This document shows positions 34,373-42,480 of a DNA stretch of 64,000 nt, one piece after another. Numbering within the stretch: the stretch's first letter is position 1; the number at the start of each line of letters is the position of its first letter. Origin of the DNA: Rhodococcus rhodochrous (lineage in GTDB: Bacteria > Actinomycetota > Actinomycetes > Mycobacteriales > Mycobacteriaceae). Below the pieces are notes generated by a model, which was given only the letters and a program-made list of their open reading frames with translations, had not been told where the DNA came from and ran no database searches. The translations under genes were made by a program, and so were the position numbers. The DNA lies in assembly GCF_900187265.1 (NCBI RefSeq), contig NZ_LT906450.1, forward strand, positions 372,001 through 436,000, in the 5' to 3' direction.

Positions 34373-34900
34373 TCAGATCGGGTCGGTCGACGTCGTCGGG
34401 AGGAAATGGAACCCGAAGCCGACGTTCGTGGTGTTGGTGGGGTCGGGTCCGGGTCCGGGGGTGCCGACGCGGGCCCGGGGGATGTCGCGAGGAGCGGGCG
34501 CCAGCGTCGGTGACTCCAGCAGGTCCGGCCGGGCGGCCTGGAGTTCGAGGGCGATCTCGATGACGGTCCTCTCGTCCCAGGGGCGTCCGCCGATCTGGAC
34601 CCCGAAGGGCAGTCCGGTCTTTGCGGACCTTCCCGCAGGGGTGGCCACCACGGGAGCGCCGGTCAGGTTGGCCCAGCCGACGGTGCCGGTCACACCCGAG
34701 AACACGGCGACACCGGCGATCTCGAGGCGCCGGGCCCCGTCGACCTTCGATCCGGGTACGAGGACGGCGTCGAGGTCGTTCTCGGCGAACATGCGGTTGT
34801 ACTCGTGCTGATAGACCAGGCGATTGCGGGCCGCGGTCATGTAGTCGATCGACGGCACCGCCAGGGACGCCAGTGCCCTGGCGACGGTTACGCTACGTTC
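34373..34900 (-). pseudogene. Amidase C-terminal remnant
   Basis: The minus-strand frame encodes the C-terminal third of an amidase-signature enzyme: SIDYMTAARNRLVYQHEYNR, LDAVLVPGSK, SGVTGTVGWANLTGAPVVATPAG and GLPFGVQIGGRPWDERTVIEIALELQ. The N-terminal region with the catalytic Ser-cisSer-Lys triad is missing. Upstream of about 34,900 the frame continues to 35164 but no longer resembles an amidase, so the gene is broken there, where the mobile region begins. An active amidase (amide to acid + NH3) would have suited the catabolic cluster. Confidence 0.8.
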
Positions 34901-35241
34901 GAGTCGGTAGGCGCCCAACCGGTCCTGGAACTGGCGGTGGTCGCCGCGAAGAAGCGGGGCGAAACCCCGCCGCCGGAGCCCGAAGACCGGGGATTGAAGT
35001 TCGTGCTCCGTCGCGGCCTCCGATCGTGCATCGAAGGTACGGGCCACCGGGCGTAGCCGCCGAAGTATTCCGTAACAGATAGAGGGGGATATCCCTCGAA
35101 GGGGAAGGGCCGCGACCGCGACGCGATGCGGGCCCTCAAGACCGATCTGACGGACTGACACCACATCACCCGGACCACGCAGTCCGGGAGCACAACCAGC
35201 GCCGACATTCGGCGCGTAACCGACCAGAGGAGGTCAATCGT
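34901..35241. other. Junction segment between amidase remnant and mobile region
   Basis: No intact gene is visible. A short plus-strand frame ending at TGA 35158-35160 reads PSKGKGRDRDAMRALKTDLTD and looks like the tail of a lost gene. AGAGGAGG at 35226-35233 is the ribosome-binding site of the next gene. The left end of the mobile DNA probably lies within this segment. Confidence 0.5.
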
Positions 35242-36258
35242 TTGAGCCACACAATTGACATCGCGAGGCGGTTCCCGCGCTCCACGACCAAGCAAGCGTA
35301 CGAACGTTCCAAGCAACATGAGCGTTGGGTGTTCCCTGATGTGATTTGTTCTTCGGTGACGATGATCTACGGCAGGTCGAACGTCGGGAAGTCGTACCTG
35401 GTCAGCTCACTGCTGTTGTCGTTGCTGGTCGAGGACCGTGAGTTCCTTGGACTTCAACCGACCGACAGGGCCAAGCTGTGGAAGCCGACGATCTTGTGGA
35501 CCGATCCCGGCTCGGATGAAGAGTACGGCGACCGCATCCATACGGCGCTGGCCGATGTCGATGTCGAGGTTCCCGCGTACCACGTCGGGCGCATTGCACG
35601 GGCTGACGAGTGGGAAGCGCTGGCAGATCATCTCCTGGCCGAGGAAATCAACTTCGTGGTGCTCGACAACCTCATGGGTGCTACCGGCGACACCAACGAT
35701 GCCGCCGTGATGACGACGGTGTTCGACGGGTTGACCCGTCTCACGAACCGTGGAGTTCCCGTGGTGGTCCTCCACCATGAGTCGGAGAAGGGCATGACGG
35801 TCGCAGGTGCTCCTCCGATGGGAGCGTCCGCAGCGGTCCAGAAGTCTCGTGTCTGGATCCAGGTTCGCCAGACCAACAAGCGCAGACTTCGCGGCGGCAA
35901 CACCGCGCTGGTGATTCAGTCGAACCTGCTGGATCAGCCGCTGGAGATCGTTGCCGAGCCGATGGCCGGCCCCGACTACAGGGTTCTGAAGCGTGGTCCG
36001 TGGGTCTCGCGAAGCGACATCGACGACAAGCCGAAGCAGAAGCGGTCGCCGAAAACCCTGGACGAGAACGCCCGCATGGCCGCCTGGGTGGTCGAGAACT
36101 GCCAGGGCGTTGGAGTCAACCAGGCCGCGGTTCGGGTCGCGGACGAGTTCAACAAGTCGCGGGCAACCTGCAAGGACAAGCTCACTCGCGGTGCTGTAGC
36201 GGCGTTGCTGCGCCGCACCGGGGAAGGTGCGTCGACGACGTGGGCGCTCGCCGCGTAG
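35242..36258 (+). CDS. RepA-like AAA ATPase (mobile-element replication protein)
   Basis: A 338-residue RecA-fold ATPase of the RepA/AAA_25 type. Walker A is GRSNVGKSYLV (about 38-48), Walker B is NFVVLDNLMG, and VPVVVLHHESEKGMTVAGAP is the motif-3-like His strand found in RSF1010 RepA-type hexameric helicases of plasmids, phages and satellites. A C-terminal basic region (DDKPKQKRSPKT) is followed by a helical domain with GVNQAAVRVADEFNKSR, possibly a winged helix for DNA binding. TTG 35242 is the start, with AGAGGAGG 8 bp upstream. It is the first gene of the mobile segment and is followed directly by the hairpin array. Confidence 0.8.
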   Translation: MSHTIDIARRFPRSTTKQAYERSKQHERWVFPDVICSSVTMIYGRSNVGKSYLVSSLLLSLLVEDREFLGLQPTDRAKLWKPTILWTDPGSDEEYGDRIHTALADVDVEVPAYHVGRIARADEWEALADHLLAEEINFVVLDNLMGATGDTNDAAVMTTVFDGLTRLTNRGVPVVVLHHESEKGMTVAGAPPMGASAAVQKSRVWIQVRQTNKRRLRGGNTALVIQSNLLDQPLEIVAEPMAGPDYRVLKRGPWVSRSDIDDKPKQKRSPKTLDENARMAAWVVENCQGVGVNQAAVRVADEFNKSRATCKDKLTRGAVAALLRRTGEGASTTWALAA

Positions 36259-36269
36259 GTGTTGTCGGT

Positions 36270-36633
36270 CCACCTGTGGCGGAACGTTTCCGCCGGTGGT
36301 GAGCTGGTGGTGGTGGTGTCCCTCCTATAGGTGTGAACAAGTTCCCACCACCACCCACTTCTCAACCGCTTCGTAGCGGTTGGGGAGAGACCAGATGACT
36401 AGGCCGGCATGGACCGGCCTCATCAGGTGATCGGCATCGATCACATCAATCACTGGCAGCCGTCTGGATGCGGCTGCCGCTCAGAACAATCCGATGGATC
36501 ACCGGACATCCGGTGATCTTTCGTCCGGTTGTCCTCTCATCGGACAACCGAATCCCACATCAGCCACCCCGGAACGGGTGGCAATCCGGGCTGCCAACCG
36601 GCAGCTCTCATCAGGGGTGCGACAGCGCACCCC
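36270..36633 (+). other. Array of eleven consecutive, non-identical hairpins
   Basis: Stems in order: 36270-36299 (CCACC + GGCGGAA), 36306-36355 (GGTGGTGGTGG, long loop), 36363-36382, 36401-36420, 36427-36444, 36455-36478, 36497-36518, 36526-36550, 36563-36582, 36590-36605 and 36614-36633. From the third onward the nine arms are 6-9 bp, perfectly paired, with 4-8 nt loops; several are tetraloops (TCGT, GCAT, ACAT, AACC, ACAG). Stem sequences all differ. CATCAG or CATCA recurs between stems. The array fills the gap between the RepA-like gene and the next start (36651). It could be a structured RNA leader or RNA gene, or a hairpin-rich replication origin. Confidence 0.85.
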
Positions 36634-36650
36634 ACGACAGTAAGGAAACT

Positions 36651-37427
36651 ATGTACAACATCATCAGCACCGCCGACGCCGTCAGCCGTTGGAACAGCCT
36701 GGGCGTCGAGCTTCCTGAGGAACTCGCAACCGCCGTCGAGACCTTCGAAGCGATTCGTTGGGTCGAGACCGGTCATGCAGTCCAGTTCGACCTGACCGAC
36801 ATCACCGCCGCCAACGCAGAGGAGAAGGTTGTCGATTTCGCCAACCGGCTGATGCCGGCACTGAAGACAGGCGATCACACCAGCCGTACCCCGCTGGAAG
36901 AGGCCAAGCAGCGGATGCTCGAAGCTGCCGCAAGTGACGTGCTGGGCAAGGCGACTGCTGCCGTTCCAGTAGTGATCGAGCAGCTGACTCCGGAGTTCGA
37001 CAAGCATGCGGCGGCGTATGTCGCCGCTGTCGCCGATCTCCCCGAAAAATTCGACGCTGCATCGCTACTGCAGGCGGGCGCCGGCGCAGTGGCCGCGTAC
37101 CAGATCGCTCTATCCGAAGCTGCCCACCTCAACCAGGCTTCGTCATGGGTCGCGGGAACCCGAGCACTTCCAGGCTTCACCGGACTCAACGTCGATGTGC
37201 CGCTTCGCATCCTGCGACCTTCGAATGCACTCCAGCTCGCCAAGCTCGATGCCGCCCTGTACATGAATGTGGACCAGGCGATGGATGCACTCAACAAGGT
37301 GTTCTATACCGCCGCTCGCGAAGGAATCGAATTCGGGATCAACACCCTCCGCGAGTGTGCCGAACTTCGACGATCGTTGGCGATCACGCCAGAGACGTTC
37401 AGCAGTGGCGTGACGATGGCGCGCTGA
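36651..37427 (+). CDS. Orphan protein of the mobile segment
   Basis: A 258-residue, mostly helical protein with no recognised domain. It is acidic, lacks cysteines apart from one near the C-terminus (RECAELRRSL), and has an alanine-rich middle (HAAAYVAAVADLPEKF, AGAGAVAAYQIALSEAAHLN) suggesting a long helical bundle. No signal peptide or TM segment is visible. ATG 36651 has TAAGGA 8 bp upstream; an open frame to 36468 runs through the hairpin array and is not used. It lies downstream of the RepA-like gene and hairpin array and is followed by a hairpin. Phage or satellite origin is likely. Confidence 0.7.
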   Translation: MYNIISTADAVSRWNSLGVELPEELATAVETFEAIRWVETGHAVQFDLTDITAANAEEKVVDFANRLMPALKTGDHTSRTPLEEAKQRMLEAAASDVLGKATAAVPVVIEQLTPEFDKHAAAYVAAVADLPEKFDAASLLQAGAGAVAAYQIALSEAAHLNQASSWVAGTRALPGFTGLNVDVPLRILRPSNALQLAKLDAALYMNVDQAMDALNKVFYTAAREGIEFGINTLRECAELRRSLAITPETFSSGVTMAR

Positions 37428-37446
37428 GCTCCCTAAGCAGTCCTCG

Positions 37447-37482
37447 AACGGCCCACGGGCGATTGATCGCTGGTGGGCCGTT
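37447..37482 (+). terminator. Hairpin after the orphan gene
   Basis: A 10-bp perfect stem (AACGGCCCAC / GTGGGCCGTT) with an inner GCGATTGATCGC mini-stem, 20 bp after the stop at 37427. There is no T tract, so it may act as an RNA-stability or processing element instead. Confidence 0.6.
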
Positions 37483-37523
37483 CAACCCCCACATCCCTCT
37501 ATCAAGTAATGCCAGGAGATCAA

Positions 37524-37928
37524 ATGACAATCCGTAGAACACTCAGCGCGGCAGCACTGCTGATCCGCCAGATCAACTCGACCAATCGGAAGCCAGATGT
37601 AGTCGAAGGCGGCTTTGCTCAGGCGGTCGGTCGTCGGCTCGAGGCGCGCCACGTCACGGCGGTTCCTGGCCTCCCCGACGATAAGTCGGAACCAGAGTGG
37701 TATGACCTCGCCATCGAGTCCCACCGCCGACACGAGGAGTTCCTCACCGACCGCGAGGCGAAGCATCAGGCAGAGCAGCAGGCAGCGCAATCGACACCGG
37801 ACTTGATTCGCTCAGCACTCGCCGGGGCCACCCGGCAGCGTTCATCGACCATGCCGCTCAACGGCACCCGCGTTCTCCACGCGGCACTGGCCGGCGGGGG
37901 CGGGACGATCAACAGCACTCGACCGTGA
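37524..37928 (+). CDS. Small orphan protein of the mobile segment
   Basis: A 134-residue protein of unknown family. The N-terminus TIRRTLSAAALLIRQINSTN is amphipathic. The middle (EPEWYDLAIESHRRHEEFLTDREAKHQAEQQ) is strongly helical and charged, and the tail is basic and glycine-rich. ATG 37524 has CCAGGAG 6-7 bp upstream, a good Shine-Dalgarno. It lies between two hairpins, so it may be expressed as its own unit. I see no enzymatic motif; small phage or plasmid proteins of this kind are often accessory. Confidence 0.65.
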   Translation: MTIRRTLSAAALLIRQINSTNRKPDVVEGGFAQAVGRRLEARHVTAVPGLPDDKSEPEWYDLAIESHRRHEEFLTDREAKHQAEQQAAQSTPDLIRSALAGATRQRSSTMPLNGTRVLHAALAGGGGTINSTRP

Positions 37929-37955
37929 CGCCGCAACTGAACTGACAATGCAGCG

Positions 37956-37982
37956 GCCGAGGGGTCGGGCGGACCCCTCGGC
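37956..37982 (+). terminator. Hairpin terminator after the small orphan gene
   Basis: An 11-bp stem (GCCGAGGGGTC / GACCCCTCGGC) with a 5-nt loop, 28 bp after the stop. No T run follows. The remaining gap to 38299 holds another nested stem (CCTGCCGA ... TCGGCAGG around 38240-38286) and no gene. Confidence 0.65.
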
Positions 37983-38299
37983 ATGTCGAGTGCCGTCAAT
38001 GCGTTGCGATCAGATAAGAACTCGCTGTTGATGCTCAGGTTCTGCACTGCAGTCGCGGCTGCGTTGTCGGTCTGGCGCTCGGAGCCAACCGCAACGCCAA
38101 TCCACAAGCGCCACCCAAGGACTACTGCCGCAACCTGTCGACGGGACTCTCCCTGAGCATGTACCAGGAACCATTCATCCGGCACCTCGGTGAGCCTCCG
38201 TTTCGCCGCCGGACAGCTGGCCGGCGACACACGTCGGCCTGCCGAGAGTCGCTCCCCCGACGCCAAAGGCGTGTCGGCAGGTGGTGCTTGGATGCGCGT

Positions 38300-39736
38300 A
38301 TGAGTGTCTGCAAGAGGTGTGCAGCGGGTGAGCCCTGCAAATTTGAGCACGGTAGGGCGGGGTATATGCGGCATCGGTGCAGATGCACGGCCTGCAGCGC
38401 GGCGCAACGGGAGTACAGCGCCGGCTACCGGGCGCGGGTGAGCGCGCAGCAGCGTGCACGCAATTACGCCGTCGAGAGCAACCTGGCTGTCAGCGATGCC
38501 GGGGGGATATCGGTCGATACACCCATGCCCACGCCGACCGGATGGACAACAGTGGGGCAGCTGAAATCCGGAGACGCGGTCTTCGGCTCCGACGGGTCGC
38601 CCGTGCGGGTGGTGGACGCACCGCCAGCGGAGCTTGGGCATGACTGCTACGAGGTCGCGTTCGCCGGGGGGCAGCGGGCGGGCCGCCTTGCGACATCGAT
38701 CGTTGTGAGCGGTGAGCATCTGTGGCTGACCGAGGTGGTTGCCTCCGACGCCCGGTCGAGGATTAGGACTACCCGCGAGATGGCAGAGGAGGACCGCAAG
38801 TTCGCGATTCCACGCGCTGCAGCTCGGCAGACCCCAACCGTTGGCCTTCCGATCGATCCGTACCTGTTGGGGGTGTGGCTCGGCGACGGGTCGACTGGCG
38901 ACTGCAACATCGCGTCTGGCTGGGAGGACGTCGAGGAGTTGGAGCGTCAACTCGCGTCTCGGGGAATCCGGACCCGTCGACTGAAATCTGGGGAAAATGT
39001 TGCCCGGCTGTCGTTTTCCGGCTCCGCGGGATATCAGGCTGCTAACCGTCCGATTCCGGCGATCCGGTTGCGAGAAATGGAATGCTTCCGTAGCAAGCAC
39101 ATCCCATCTAACTACATGCAGTCGGGAACCGAACAACGGCTCGAGCTTCTCCGAGGGCTGATGGACACGGACGGTTGCGCCACAACTGCTCAGCAATGCG
39201 TGTTCATAGGACGCAGGCGCCTCGCTGAGGATGCCGTCGAGCTCCTTCGCAGTCTTGGGCAGCTGCCAACTATCTCATTCGTGGGGGACGCACGCAGCCG
39301 CGAGGGTGGGTACTATCGAGTGTCTTTCACCCCCTGGCGCATTCAACCTTTTGCCTTTGCGCGCAAGACTATTCGAGTGGGCAGTAGTCGCCGAGACTGG
39401 GTCACGATCGCCAGCATTCGTAAGGTCAAGACTTTGCCGACCCGGCGGATCGAGGTGGATGCCGCCGACCGCCTGTATCAAGCCGGCCCAGTGGGGCACC
39501 TCATTCATAACACCCAGGAAGTCGACTATCGCCAGGCGTGGCGAGATGCTGGCGGGCAAGCACCGCGCTGGAAGAAGCAATTCACCCCTGAGGAAGACGC
39601 CGTCATTCTCGACAAGCTCGGCCACCTGAAGCGCTGCCCCGACGAGCCGACCAGGGCCGTCGCCAGCGAGCTTCACCGCTCGGTCAGGTCGATCCGCAAT
39701 CGCCGACGTCAGCTCCTTCGCCAGACGGGCGGTTAA
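38300..39736 (+). CDS. Cys-rich/Myb-like phage-type protein interrupted by an intein with LAGLIDADG endonuclease
   Basis: A 478-residue protein. Residues 1-68 form a Cys-rich host part (CKRC 4-7, C13, CRCTAC 27-32). Residues of about 69-404 form an intein: block A DTPMPTPTGWTTVGQLKSGD, block B ATSIVVSGEHLWLTE, LAGLIDADG motifs LLGVWLGDGS (189-198) and LLRGLMDTDG (283-292), block F RRIEVDAADRLYQAG, block G GHLIHN followed by Thr405. Residues 405-478 are the C-extein with a Myb/SANT-like KQFTPEEDAVILDKL. The expected intein position 1 is Gly69, not Cys/Ser, and the block F Cys used by class 3 inteins appears as Arg383, so splicing may be lost. ATG 38300 is chosen because the Cys motif follows; the frame is open to 38159. 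Confidence 0.78.
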   Translation: MSVCKRCAAGEPCKFEHGRAGYMRHRCRCTACSAAQREYSAGYRARVSAQQRARNYAVESNLAVSDAGGISVDTPMPTPTGWTTVGQLKSGDAVFGSDGSPVRVVDAPPAELGHDCYEVAFAGGQRAGRLATSIVVSGEHLWLTEVVASDARSRIRTTREMAEEDRKFAIPRAAARQTPTVGLPIDPYLLGVWLGDGSTGDCNIASGWEDVEELERQLASRGIRTRRLKSGENVARLSFSGSAGYQAANRPIPAIRLREMECFRSKHIPSNYMQSGTEQRLELLRGLMDTDGCATTAQQCVFIGRRRLAEDAVELLRSLGQLPTISFVGDARSREGGYYRVSFTPWRIQPFAFARKTIRVGSSRRDWVTIASIRKVKTLPTRRIEVDAADRLYQAGPVGHLIHNTQEVDYRQAWRDAGGQAPRWKKQFTPEEDAVILDKLGHLKRCPDEPTRAVASELHRSVRSIRNRRRQLLRQTGG

Positions 39737-39954
39737 ATGCGTAATCAGTGGCGGTGACTTCGCCCACGTAGCTGAGAATCGGTCCAGAATCTCTTCAGCG
39801 GTATGCGGCCCACGCCGCGTTTCCGCTAGTCACGTCCTGCCGTGCCCTGTGTCGTCGCTAGCCGTCTGCCCTGGTGTGCACCGTGTTCACGCTGGCAAGA
39901 TGGCACATCGTTTGCCCGGGACTGCCTCCGACCCGGTATCAGTCACGTAGTGAG

Positions 39955-40140
39955 CAGCCTCTGGTGGCGGGAGCGGTGGTGTCTGCCCTGGTGTGTAGGT
40001 GCGTGAGGTGGGGATATGGGCTGTGACCTGTGTGTATGCGGCTGTGTGTGCTGTATGGGCAGCACTAGGCACACGTGTGGGTGTGAGTGAGGGCATACAG
40101 GACACGGGAGAGGGTAGGGAAGGGCAGGGATGAGGGTATA
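39955..40140 (+). other. Strand-skewed G/T- then G/A-rich segment
   Basis: Between the intein gene and the tRNA-like fragment, about 185 bp of the plus strand is nearly C-free: first GT-rich (TGTGTGTATGCGGCTGTGTG type), then GA-rich (GGGAGAGGGTAGGGAAGGGC type). No open frame of interest is present. Such skew occurs at transfer or replication origins and in R-loop or G-rich structures. The rest of the gap, 39737-39954 and 40141-40258, shows nothing else except a GGGGGGAGCCCCCC palindrome near 40218. Confidence 0.6.
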
Positions 40141-40258
40141 TCCGCAGTCAGATGGCATTTCCATGCCCAAGCGATCATGCTCATCGATCAGCGTTTCCCC
40201 AGGTCAGCGCACCCCAGGGGGGAGCCCCCCAGGCCCCCATCCTGACCGGGCGGTTATG

Positions 40259-40324
40259 CGGGCGAGCCATCATGTACGGGTTTCCAAGCTGAATACGCGG
40301 GTTCGATTCCCGTCATCGATTCCA
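40259..40324 (+). pseudogene. tRNA-Gly(UCC)-like fragment, possible attachment-site remnant
   Basis: The sequence begins GCGGGCG like a tRNA-Gly acceptor, has TTTCCAAGCTG resembling the UCC anticodon arm, a perfect T arm (CGCGGGTTCGATTCCCG), and ends TTCCA with U73 as in tRNA-Gly. The D arm is too short, and the 5' acceptor does not pair with the 3' CATCGAT. It is followed by a strong terminator. This looks like a hybrid or decayed tRNA gene of the kind left at integration sites. A functional tRNA is unlikely. Confidence 0.55.
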
Positions 40325-40341
40325 GAGTCTCAACAGGTAGA

Positions 40342-40376
40342 GGGCGCTCCCCCGAGTGGGAGCGCCCTTCTTCATT
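40342..40376 (+). terminator. Intrinsic terminator
   Basis: A 10-bp perfect stem (GGGCGCTCCC / GGGAGCGCCC), a 6-nt loop, then TTCTTCATT, a canonical intrinsic terminator 17 bp after the tRNA-like fragment. It indicates that the fragment or its parent tRNA was transcribed. Confidence 0.88.
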
Positions 40377-40534
40377 CCCGGAGACGCCGCGAATACGCCG
40401 CGAGAAGGACTGCACTACGGCCAGTGCGGTCCGCGCGACCCACCGACCCGTGCCGAAACGGGCAGGATTGACGCACTCGATCGTCGGCGCCATGTGACAG
40501 AGTGTCTCCAACAGCGAGATTGGAGTCCCTGAGA

Positions 40535-42115
40535 GTGAGCGAGCCAATGCAGATCACACGACTGATCGATCGAGTGCTTCGCGGCGAGATCCGAGTGCCA
40601 GGCTTTCAGCGCGCCTTCGTGTGGGAACCGAATAGGGCCGCACTACTGATGGACAGCATCTACAAAGGCTACCCATTCGGATCCATTCTCTTGTGGCGAA
40701 CACGAACCCAACTGAAAACCGAAAAGGACCTGGGCAGTTTCCAACTTCCCGAGCCGGAGGTTGACTACCCAATCGATTACGTGCTAGACGGACAGCAGCG
40801 GATAACCTCAATATTCTCAACCTTTCAAACCACGCTGACAAGCGACGTCGAAGATCCCGAGGTGTGGCTACCGATCTACTACGACTTCGAAGCCAAGTCC
40901 GACGCTCAAGATTCCCAGTTCCAGGCACTCGCAAAAGAGAATGTCGACCCTTCTCGACACTTTCCGCTCTCAGTCTTCTTCGATCCCGTTGAATTTGCCA
41001 ACAAGCAACGCGAACACGATCTCAGCAATGACCGACTCCGCGAAATTGTCCTAGTGCAGTCAAAATTCGCCGGAACTCTAATCCCAGTCGAGACCTTCAT
41101 CGAAGAGGACAGAACCAGCGTCGCAATCGTCTTTGAGCGAGTAAACCGCCTAGGCGTACAACTCGACACCTTCCAGCTTCTTACTGCCTGGACTTGGAGC
41201 GAGGAATTTGACCTGCAGCAAAAGTTTGCAGATTTATCAGAGCGTTTCGAAGCATTCGGGTTTGACGAAATCGGAACCGACAATGACCTAATGCTTAAGT
41301 GTGCTTCCACCGTTCTCCGCATGGATCCATCCCCGACCGCACTTATTGACATCAATGGCGCCGAAGTGCGGGACAAGTTCGAGGTTATTGTGAAGTCCCT
41401 CGAACGAACGGTCGACTTTCTTCGCACCGAGCTTCAAGTACGCCACCTCAAGTTCCTCCCCTTTCCTGGACTGTTGATCCCCCTCTGCGCTTACTTCTCA
41501 CGGAAGCAGTCGACCGGAGTAAGCCGAGGCCACAAGGAAGTTCTTTCGCGCTGGTTCTGGCGAACAGCCTTCACTCACCGCTATAGCGGAAATCCGTCGA
41601 TCAGAATTAAGCAGGACGTCCAGCAGGCGATTGCCTTGCGCGAGGGTAAGCCTTCAGACCTCGATGACATTCCTGCAGAAATCAGCACAGATTTCTACAC
41701 CGAAAACGCTTTCAATAATCGAACCGTCGCCACCAAAACGTTCATCCTCCAGTTAGCGTCGCACGCACCCAGGTCCTTTATTGGAGGCGGCGCAATCCAA
41801 CTTGAGGATGTGCTCGCGGAACCTAATCGCCGCGAGTACCACCACTGCTTCCCAAAGGCATATATCGCCAAGTTGGACACCGATCCGGCAAACAACGTGG
41901 GCGCCATCGCAAATTTTGCGTTCCTAAACCGTTCAGAGAACCGAGAAATCTCAGATAAGGCGCCCTCCGAGTATAAGAAGCTTATGGGCGACAATGTCAA
42001 TGAAATTCTGATCTCACAACTGCTCCCAGAAAATCTATTCAGCGATGACTTCGACACCTTCGTCGAATCCCGTGCCAACATGCTTGTGGATGACGCACTC
42101 AAACTGATGGAGTGA
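40535..42115 (+). CDS. GmrSD-like DUF262 protein with C-terminal HNH domain (putative anti-phage nuclease)
   Basis: About 526 residues. The N-terminal DUF262 domain has VPGFQRAFVW, YVLDGQQRITS (the nucleotide-handling DGQQR motif) and FERVNRLGVQLD. The C-terminal part has EYHHCFPKAYI and IANFAFLNRSENREISDKAPSEY, an HNH-type nuclease motif found in DUF262/DUF1524 proteins. Related GmrSD enzymes are modification-dependent restriction nucleases acting on phage DNA with altered cytosines. Here it is a stand-alone gene. GTG 40535 has GGAG 9 bp upstream; ATG 40547 is an alternative start. Codons are clearly richer in A/T than the neighbours, indicating transfer. Decayed integrase and restriction genes follow. 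Confidence 0.85.
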   Translation: MSEPMQITRLIDRVLRGEIRVPGFQRAFVWEPNRAALLMDSIYKGYPFGSILLWRTRTQLKTEKDLGSFQLPEPEVDYPIDYVLDGQQRITSIFSTFQTTLTSDVEDPEVWLPIYYDFEAKSDAQDSQFQALAKENVDPSRHFPLSVFFDPVEFANKQREHDLSNDRLREIVLVQSKFAGTLIPVETFIEEDRTSVAIVFERVNRLGVQLDTFQLLTAWTWSEEFDLQQKFADLSERFEAFGFDEIGTDNDLMLKCASTVLRMDPSPTALIDINGAEVRDKFEVIVKSLERTVDFLRTELQVRHLKFLPFPGLLIPLCAYFSRKQSTGVSRGHKEVLSRWFWRTAFTHRYSGNPSIRIKQDVQQAIALREGKPSDLDDIPAEISTDFYTENAFNNRTVATKTFILQLASHAPRSFIGGGAIQLEDVLAEPNRREYHHCFPKAYIAKLDTDPANNVGAIANFAFLNRSENREISDKAPSEYKKLMGDNVNEILISQLLPENLFSDDFDTFVESRANMLVDDALKLME

Positions 42116-42159
42116 ACCCTCCATATGTGCCCACACCTAACGGAGCGGACGCCGATAAG

Positions 42160-42188
42160 TTGACGGCAGGAGGCGGCTCTCCTATAGT
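42160..42188 (+). promoter_or_regulatory. SigmaA-type promoter
   Basis: TTGACG, a 17-bp spacer, then TATAGT: the best housekeeping promoter seen in the window. It points toward the small gene at 42310, leaving a leader of about 115 nt. Confidence 0.75.
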
Positions 42189-42309
42189 GACGCAGCTGGT
42201 TCACCACCGACAGAGAGCGAGCGCTTTCGAGAGACCTGAAGCCGATCCTGGTTGAAGGCTGCCTTCATCTAGGTCGCGATTGTATGGTCGTCGAAAGGAG
42301 CTAGTCTAA

Positions 42310-42480
42310 GTGAGCCTTCTCCCCCTCATCCTCGTGCTGAGTGCCCTCGTCCCACCACTCTGCAAGACAGCGATTGTCGCTATCTCGCTTCGGGGCGTAC
42401 CGCCGAAGCATCGGGCAGAGGTTCTGCACGGAGCTGCGGCATTCTTCCGGCCAGTAAGAGCTAGCCGCCTCGCCTCATAG
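42310..42480 (+). CDS. Small hydrophobic peptide, 56 residues
   Basis: GTG 42310 is preceded by AAAGGAG (9-bp spacing) and by the strong promoter at 42160, so a real small gene is likely. The product starts with a hydrophobic helix (SLLPLILVLSALVPPLCKTAIVAI), followed by RGVPPKHRAEVLHGAAAFFRP and a basic tail. This plan (one TM helix, then 'G..P..R.e.L...a') is seen in many short actinobacterial membrane peptides of unknown function. Its last 20 bp overlap the convergent integrase remnant. Confidence 0.6.
   Translation: MSLLPLILVLSALVPPLCKTAIVAISLRGVPPKHRAEVLHGAAAFFRPVRASRLAS

Noticed and set aside
36270..36633. The hairpin array considered as a CRISPR array
   Set aside because: There is no repeated direct-repeat sequence, the stems all differ, the spacing is irregular, and no cas gene is present.
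35242..42480. A complete prophage
   Set aside because: No capsid, portal, tail, terminase or lysis gene is visible, and the only integrase is a remnant. A plasmid- or satellite-like element is a better description.
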